A DNA stretch of 32,224 nucleotides, taken from NCBI RefSeq assembly GCF_028714775.1, contig NZ_JAQTLS010000030.1:1-32224 (forward strand), in the 5' to 3' direction. Below the pieces are notes generated by a model, which worked only from the letters and a program-made list of their open reading frames with translations, did not search any database and was not told the DNA's origin. Origin of the DNA: Thiothrix sp. (GTDB taxonomy: Bacteria > Pseudomonadota > Gammaproteobacteria > Thiotrichales > Thiotrichaceae). This document shows positions 28,101-32,224 of this stretch, one piece after another (the first letter of the stretch is position 1; every line of letters starts with the position of its first letter). A program made the position numbers and the translations under genes.

Positions 28101-29184
28101 GCAATCTGTGCTTGATGGTCTTACCATCGGAATGTCTCACCTTGACCTTACCGGAAAGACGCAGGAACAGCAGCAGGCGCTTATTGACAAGTGGTTCAGC
28201 GGCATAACAGACAAGATGTATTACGCGGTACTGGCTAACGAGAAAAACGGCGTTACAGATACCAGAAGCGACGGCTACGGCGCGATGATGGGCGTCAGGT
28301 CGATAGTTGCAGAGAAGAAGACTGGGGAAAACTTTTCAACCGCATTTTCCCGTGTAATGGCTGAATACACGACCGTATCCGGGGCATTTGGCAAGCTGGA
28401 TTTGTCACTTGGAAAGCTGGTAGGAAGCTCAGTAAGAGCCGCCGATAACTTGGTTGAAATGGCTGGCGGCCTTGATAAATTTGCAGCATCAGCGGATTAC
28501 TACTACCAGAACTTCTTCACAGATCAGGAAAGAAACCAGAAGGAAACAGATGCCGCCAATAAGAGCCTTTCGGCATGGAACAAAACGCTAGGGCTTTCTG
28601 GCGAAAAGGCCATAGACACCAAGGACGAATTCCGAAAGTACATCGAAAGCCTTGATCTGACGAAGGAGACCGGGCAGAAGGCATACACAGAGGCGATGAA
28701 GTACGCTGGCTCAATTGTTACGGTAACAGGCGGGCTGGCTGCGGCAAACTCGCTACTGAACCCAACAGTTTCATGCTTGGTTGCCAAGGACATTGTAAGC
28801 AGCATCCCTAAGTATGACGTTGGTTCAGACTACATCAAGACCGACCAGACGGCGCTAATCCATCAGGGGGAAATGATCTTCACGGCAAGCCAGTCTTCAA
28901 GCATGAGGGAAAATATTGTAAAGGTAATGTCAGCCCTTGCAAGATCGGCAAGCGCTACCGGAAATCAGGCTGCAACAGGCAGGCAATCAAGTACGCTTGA
29001 TGATAAAATTCAATCACTTATTTCAGAGAATCAGGCAATAAGAGGAATTCTATCTGCAATTCTCGGGGACATGAACCTTAACGCTGTTGATGCCCACAAC
29101 CAGAGAACAGAAACAAACAATATCCTTTCTGTAGCAAAAGCAGCAGGCGCATTTAAGTCTAAAATAGCTAGTGGTTTCGCATGA
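25171..29184 (+). CDS. Tail tape measure protein
   Basis: A 1337-residue protein, the longest in the window. Residues about 1-60 are Ala- and Lys-rich helical, and 45-65 is hydrophobic (AAASAGLAIGVAFLAGT). The region 80-250 has the common tape-measure pattern (NVSRENLQVWQIAAQSVGMSGDQISEVFKGVNERLGE is one part; TPEQQALLDSANVKMTEIGS another). The middle is coiled-coil, and hydrophobic Gly-rich segments lie at about 760-900 (IGGKNAGIGGGLGATIGTAI, LPGIGSVVGGLLGSLVGGLF), probably inserting into the host membrane. The C-terminal part holds SDYIKTDQTALIHQGEMI, a motif seen in many tape measure ends. It sets tail length (about 1300 residues implies roughly 200 nm) and helps DNA entry. Confidence 0.9.
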   Translation: MGASNLIVKLRLIAESKELRAGLDDARDGLNKFKAGAEKAGDSVSASFAKIGSAAASAGLAIGVAFLAGTVAATNDLLKLNAELSTLSATLNVSRENLQVWQIAAQSVGMSGDQISEVFKGVNERLGEFASNGGGEALDLIKRLKLDINDLIAMSPDQALLKIMDAMGKATDMSQGEKTFLLESLADDASRLLPLLENNAAKLDAIRERASTNLVIITPEQQALLDSANVKMTEIGSSLDGLSTQAGIAGAALVNAFGDDAASAIDSMALMVQDLPGIVEQTVGDMAASWEYATSGGEDAFSALGDYASEFASFAVDSFSYVADGARMAFTYFPVIARTAFDLAISYGDAWLNEAMAVWDDFKGSSNLAFASLLEYAKSGFVGMANAGGVAIAWLIDKLATFAQSAAATFSAMSDVPGFEAMASGAASVAGKLSGMADSARSAGSSVAGSFDSAIASLRASGAEAKASADNHRRLADEARNAGKESVKAASDFIQTKESQRAINAQIREENQELGGLAAGMDKAGGAAKKFHVNQDAVNKALAGGAGSAGKAKEAKSELEKQTEKVAKAYEDELKALKLKNSELTQTGEQYYLSTLASKDFTSAMQNEAGALHYGNTILEERKKLMEEANSVKLNPVEQYKEKLKQDGVNPGDAGELAALKQANIQDKITKELEKQQQKAKLTADEYRKWELAQEGVSAEFAGQALSQEKQIDALEKQKELANDIKEGLTNALMDAAESGFKSFKSLSDWLKDTFNNMVLRPVIQAISGGIVGSLFPSMASANGLFNGTAGGAGGGLGGILQMFTGNSFGSAISTGANALGGLGGLFSNAGSASNMSYGLAGIAGSLFGNLIGGKNAGIGGGLGATIGTAILPGIGSVVGGLLGSLVGGLFGGEVTTTGNAIDLGYNGKSGVTGRQSTTKKEDGGWLFGDSTWTEYSGLSGDFTSKMNTAFDAMEKDIVAKMNALKELGLNVGGDAAQSVLDGLTIGMSHLDLTGKTQEQQQALIDKWFSGITDKMYYAVLANEKNGVTDTRSDGYGAMMGVRSIVAEKKTGENFSTAFSRVMAEYTTVSGAFGKLDLSLGKLVGSSVRAADNLVEMAGGLDKFAASADYYYQNFFTDQERNQKETDAANKSLSAWNKTLGLSGEKAIDTKDEFRKYIESLDLTKETGQKAYTEAMKYAGSIVTVTGGLAAANSLLNPTVSCLVAKDIVSSIPKYDVGSDYIKTDQTALIHQGEMIFTASQSSSMRENIVKVMSALARSASATGNQAATGRQSSTLDDKIQSLISENQAIRGILSAILGDMNLNAVDAHNQRTETNNILSVAKAAGAFKSKIASGFA

Positions 29185-30629
29185 TATACGATTCATTTGT
29201 ATCTTGGATGAAGGACAGAAGCAGGGATTCACACAGGGTTATTCTTGCTTCTGTCGAGTTCCCATATATTGGTAAAATTCTACGCTATTCAAACATGCCA
29301 TTTACAAATAGATATGGAAGCTATTCAGATGACTGGCTTACTGAGTATCCAATTGTTGATAGCAAGCTAGGAGAAACAAGTATTTCAACATCTTTTAAGG
29401 CTAAAAACAACAATAAAGAAAATATGTTTCTTCTTCAGAATGAATACGGGATATTAACAGTATCAACATTTGACGAAACTGAAAACGACCCGGCTAATGT
29501 TGATAATGTATGGTTTATATACCAAGGCTCACTTTCAGAAATAATAGATTCTGGTGGTGGAGTTTTTGAGTTCAGGTCAAACTCGTCTCTTCAGGGTTCA
29601 ACGCAAAAAGAGTTTAATAGGGATAGGACGTTATTCAACTCGATAAAGGCAAGGGTTCCTGTGTGCGCAGGAAAGCCGCTTAATACAACACCTGAGTTTG
29701 TAATGACATCTAGCGGATATTACTACTACTGCTATAGCCACACACCGGCGGCGGTGGCTGCACCAGCACTGCGCATCAACGGGATAGCAAAGGCCGCTAC
29801 AAACTCAAACCTAGCAAGCTCATGGGTAGGGTTTAATACAATGCCCTCTGGCCTTGTAACTGCCGACGCTAACGTTTCAAGCATCGGAACTGTGAAGACG
29901 GCATTTGAACATTTTGCGCTTCAGGCAAACATACCACTAATAAAATTCACAGGACTAACTCCAACCCAATTGGGCTATGAAATAGGGTTCTACAGCCCGT
30001 CAGCAGATACGCTTACCCATGCCCAAGTTCTTGAGGCTCTAGCAGCATCATGCCACTGCCACCTATCAGCAACAGAGACCGGGGCAGTTAACGTTGTATC
30101 GCTATCAAACGACAACACCAGCGATATTGAAATAACAGATCACGACGTTATTGATGGAACCATTAAACACGTTTCAACAGTTCCTCCAAAAAAAGAAGTT
30201 CGCGTTAGATACGGGAAGAACTGGTCTGTTCAAGGCTCAGATAAACTATCGACGGGGGCAGATATTTCAAAGTATTCAAAGGAATGGCTTTATGTTGGCG
30301 GAGTAAATACGCTTCTTGATACTGGGACAGCCGAATTCCTGAATAATTCATCGGAAGACAATGAAATATCAATTGATACTCTACTGATTAATGCAGCAGA
30401 CGCAACAACTGAGCTAAACTACTGGCTAGATAGAATGAGCAAAACAAAGTTTGTTTACTCCATGGATGTTTATTTGCTTGGTCATTATTTATATGTAGGA
30501 AAGCGTGTGAAGCTTAATCTATCTGAGTTCAAAAACGCTGATATATATGCCGACGTTGTTCGCATAATAAAAGATTCTGGAAGTTATGTTTCAACAATAG
30601 AGGTTCTTTTTTCATGGCAAGGTGTCTAA
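29181..30629 (+). CDS. Distal tail/baseplate protein
   Basis: A 482-residue protein with an ATGA overlap on the tape measure gene. It begins MIYDSFVSWMKDRSRDSHRVILASVEFPYIG, then beta-rich segments (VEFPY, ISTSFKAKNNNKENMFLL), VFEFRSNSSL, and CHCHLSATETGAVNVVSL. The position directly after the tape measure points to a distal tail or hub subunit, but no named family is clear to me. Base composition appears more AT-rich than in neighbouring genes, suggesting a different history. Confidence 0.55.
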   Translation: MIYDSFVSWMKDRSRDSHRVILASVEFPYIGKILRYSNMPFTNRYGSYSDDWLTEYPIVDSKLGETSISTSFKAKNNNKENMFLLQNEYGILTVSTFDETENDPANVDNVWFIYQGSLSEIIDSGGGVFEFRSNSSLQGSTQKEFNRDRTLFNSIKARVPVCAGKPLNTTPEFVMTSSGYYYYCYSHTPAAVAAPALRINGIAKAATNSNLASSWVGFNTMPSGLVTADANVSSIGTVKTAFEHFALQANIPLIKFTGLTPTQLGYEIGFYSPSADTLTHAQVLEALAASCHCHLSATETGAVNVVSLSNDNTSDIEITDHDVIDGTIKHVSTVPPKKEVRVRYGKNWSVQGSDKLSTGADISKYSKEWLYVGGVNTLLDTGTAEFLNNSSEDNEISIDTLLINAADATTELNYWLDRMSKTKFVYSMDVYLLGHYLYVGKRVKLNLSEFKNADIYADVVRIIKDSGSYVSTIEVLFSWQGV

Positions 30630-31426
30630 TACTATCTCCTAAAAATGTTATAACCGGAATTCCTCTAAAGGCATCTGAATCATACCTATCAACAATCGAA
30701 AAGCTTAAGCGCGACTACCGTGGTGCTTGGCATGTTCAGGCGTGGAGCGCTGGTTACTTCACCATTTATGGCTCTCTTGCTGACGCCGACGCTGATTTGA
30801 TCGCTGATACGTTCGCGCTTACACGTCACGGCCTACCAGATGGTGCAACGGTAAGATTGCGGCTGTACGCTGCTGTATTTGCCCAAGGAACGGTTCCAAG
30901 CGGGACGCCTGCTTATGATAGCGGAACGCTTCCTGCATCAACATCGGGGCTTTATTCCAGCGGAACGGCAGACTGGTTTGTTAAGTCAGTAACACCAGTA
31001 ACATTCAAGTCATTCGCGCTCACTGTTTCAAGCCTTCCGGCGTCTGGGCGGGCAAATCTTTTCTCGCTATTCATGGGGCTTGATATTGGCCTAACCGCAG
31101 GGTTTGGGTTCAACGCCACGTTCAGGCAGGTTGACGGGACTGAGTTCGCACGCACAGTGTCAGGCGGAACCGTGGTGAAGAAGTACGGGGCTATCACCAG
31201 AGTCATGACAATGCCGCTTGAACTGCTATCTGGTGATGACAGGGGCAAGCTGTCTGATGCTGAACGCAACTACAGAAGCAATGCATGGTTTATGTGTGGA
31301 TACCCGTCAGGTGAAAACTGGCAGAAGCTTGAATACACGTTTCTTGGGTTGCCGGAGACAAACGGGTACGGAAGGTCAGGGCATGGCGCTTACAACACGT
31401 CAACGCTGATACTTCGTGAAATTTAA
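30614..31426 (+). CDS. Tail tip protein, unknown family
   Basis: A 270-residue protein; ATG 30614 overlaps the previous gene by 16 bases. The beta-rich course (RGAWHVQAWSAGYFTIYGSL, ATVRLRLYAAVFAQG, FKSFALTVSSLPASGRANLF, MGLDIGLTAGFGF, WFMCGYPSGENWQKLEYTFL) resembles a jelly-roll-like or tail-tip domain protein. It is the last gene before the prophage end, whereas siphovirus tails usually need further genes, so the tail cluster may end here or the remainder may have been lost. Confidence 0.5.
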   Translation: MARCLILSPKNVITGIPLKASESYLSTIEKLKRDYRGAWHVQAWSAGYFTIYGSLADADADLIADTFALTRHGLPDGATVRLRLYAAVFAQGTVPSGTPAYDSGTLPASTSGLYSSGTADWFVKSVTPVTFKSFALTVSSLPASGRANLFSLFMGLDIGLTAGFGFNATFRQVDGTEFARTVSGGTVVKKYGAITRVMTMPLELLSGDDRGKLSDAERNYRSNAWFMCGYPSGENWQKLEYTFLGLPETNGYGRSGHGAYNTSTLILREI

Positions 31427-31488
31427 TTGCCATAAACTTGCCATAATGAAGACGATCATAGACGGTTTCAGACGATTCTTGTCATAAA

Positions 31489-31520
31489 AAAGCCCGATAA
31501 GTTATTAATTTATCGGGCTT
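31489..31520 (-). terminator. Rho-independent terminator of ssrA
   Basis: AAGCCCGATAA (31490-31500) pairs with TTATCGGGCTT (31510-31520) over a 9-base loop. On the minus strand the stem is followed by a T-run (bases 31490 down to 31485). It lies immediately 3' of the tmRNA. On the plus strand it can also end the tail transcript. Confidence 0.92.
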
Positions 31521-31524
31521 TATC

Positions 31525-31889
31525 TGGTGGAGGCGGCGGGGATTGAACCCGCGTCCGCAAATCCTCCATTTGAAGGCTACTACATGTTTAGTCAGTCGTT
31601 TGTTTAACCCGATTGCCGCCAACTGACAGGCTGCTCACGGGCTGTCCCAATACTGTTTAGTGGTTTGGCCTTGGGCGAGCCTCCCGCACGATCTTATGAT
31701 TGGATGATGCCTGAATATTCGTACTGCATAAGCACAGTAGCGATCAGACAGCTATCTACCGGTTATTAAGCGGCGAGAGCGTAAGAGTCGTCGTTTGCGA
31801 CTATTGTTTGTGACTAGTGTTTAAGTGGTCACCACATCCACTACATGCTCCCCAAACTTTGTGATCCACGTCGAAGCCAAGTCGCCCCC
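31525..31889 (-). ncRNA. ssrA: tmRNA (10Sa RNA)
   Basis: 365 nt on the minus strand. The 5' end GGGGGCGACTTGGCTTCGACG pairs with the 3' end CGCCTCC-ACCA to form the acceptor stem; the T-arm GGTTCAATCCC is present and CCA is encoded. The tag frame (31798 down to 31766) reads Ala-Asn-Asp-Asp-Ser-Tyr-Ala-Leu-Ala-Ala then TAA TAA. It rescues stalled ribosomes and tags the unfinished proteins for proteolysis. Its 3' end faces the prophage; ssrA 3' ends are common phage integration sites. Confidence 0.97.
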
Positions 31890-31921
31890 GAAAGTGTGTC
31901 CAAAAATCCGCTGGATGCGCG

Positions 31922-31950
31922 ATTATATGCTCTGACCCCAACATTGTCAT
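31922..31950 (-). promoter_or_regulatory. ssrA promoter
   Basis: On the minus strand, -35 ATGACA (31950-31945), 17 bp, -10 TATAAT (31927-31922). It lies about 32 bases before the mature 5' end, leaving a short leader removed by processing, as known for tmRNA precursors. Confidence 0.85.
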
Positions 31951-32224
31951 GCAGTTCCGTCAAGCGGTTAGTACATCAGTACAATCCCTGTCATTTTCTC
32001 ACAGTGTGAAGGATTCACTGCTGAGCAGGCAACGTGCATTTTTCGACTTTTCAACGTAATATTCCTTCCGGTCACTACTCGGGCCGGGCAGGAATATAAC
32101 GAGGGTGTAGAAAAACCCGAATCTGATCATCCCATCCAGACCGGGCAGTCATTTTTTTGAACGCCCCACACGGCTGGGAGGCACTCTCACCATTGCCGGA
32201 CTCCGGCTTCCCCGTAACGCCCTG
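31951..32224. other. Host intergenic DNA upstream of ssrA, no gene seen
   Basis: No reading frame longer than about 30 codons with a plausible start is visible on either strand, and no RNA gene is recognised. It contains short G+C-rich inverted segments but no clear terminator. It is probably host chromosome between ssrA and its neighbour. Confidence 0.6.

Overview
The window is most of the right part of a temperate, long-tailed (siphovirus-like) prophage in a proteobacterium, probably a gammaproteobacterium, ending at the host tmRNA gene ssrA. The evidence is a full head and tail gene order (terminase, Mu gp29-type portal, Mu gpF/SPP1 gp7-type minor head protein, protease, decoration protein, capsid, Mu gp36/gpG/gp37-type connectors, tail tube, G/GT chaperones with a frameshift, tape measure, two distal tail proteins). 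A complete tmRNA of proteobacterial type (tag ANDDSYALAA) lies on the minus strand directly beyond the last tail gene. Neither an integrase nor the other prophage end is in the window, and I cannot name the genus.

Layout. 1-3.1 kb: end of a pentapeptide-repeat gene made of near-identical 15-bp units, small regulatory and unknown genes, a possible single-strand DNA-binding protein and a YqaJ-type recombination exonuclease. 3.2-5.9 kb: a membrane-anchored protein, a secreted lysozyme-like enzyme and small regulators. 6.0-7.3 kb: lysis genes, including a holin-like segment fused to an M15 peptidase. 7.3-12.5 kb: packaging and head start. 12.5-16 kb: an insertion in the head operon holding four or five small exported proteins on the minus strand, two small plus-strand genes, and a replication-type protein. 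16-31.4 kb: protease to tail. 31.4-32.2 kb: ssrA and its flanks.

Two arrangements stand out. (1) The minor head protein gene is split by an intein in its conserved PPNGHNC motif. Nested inside the intein DNA, on the opposite strand and in exact codon register, is a 339-aa gene with three helix-turn-helix units and a Vsr-like nuclease domain, a probable homing endonuclease. Most of the intein centre therefore reads as the reverse complement of the nuclease gene. (2) In the capsid region, cadherin-like domains are cut at the same point of the fold at gene boundaries. The front halves end two proteins (a propeller protein and a cadherin spacer). The back halves begin three proteins (major capsid protein, spacer, and a downstream head protein). 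This suggests virion appendages joined by domain-half complementation, or by stop readthrough.

Regulation. Three promoters share the layout TTTACA, 17 bp, AATAAT or TAATAT, with a 19-bp palindrome over the -35 box. They drive a small gene, the membrane/lysozyme pair and the exported-protein cluster. Many of the same genes carry a common AAAGAGGTATC leader before the start codon, which points to one co-regulated accessory set.
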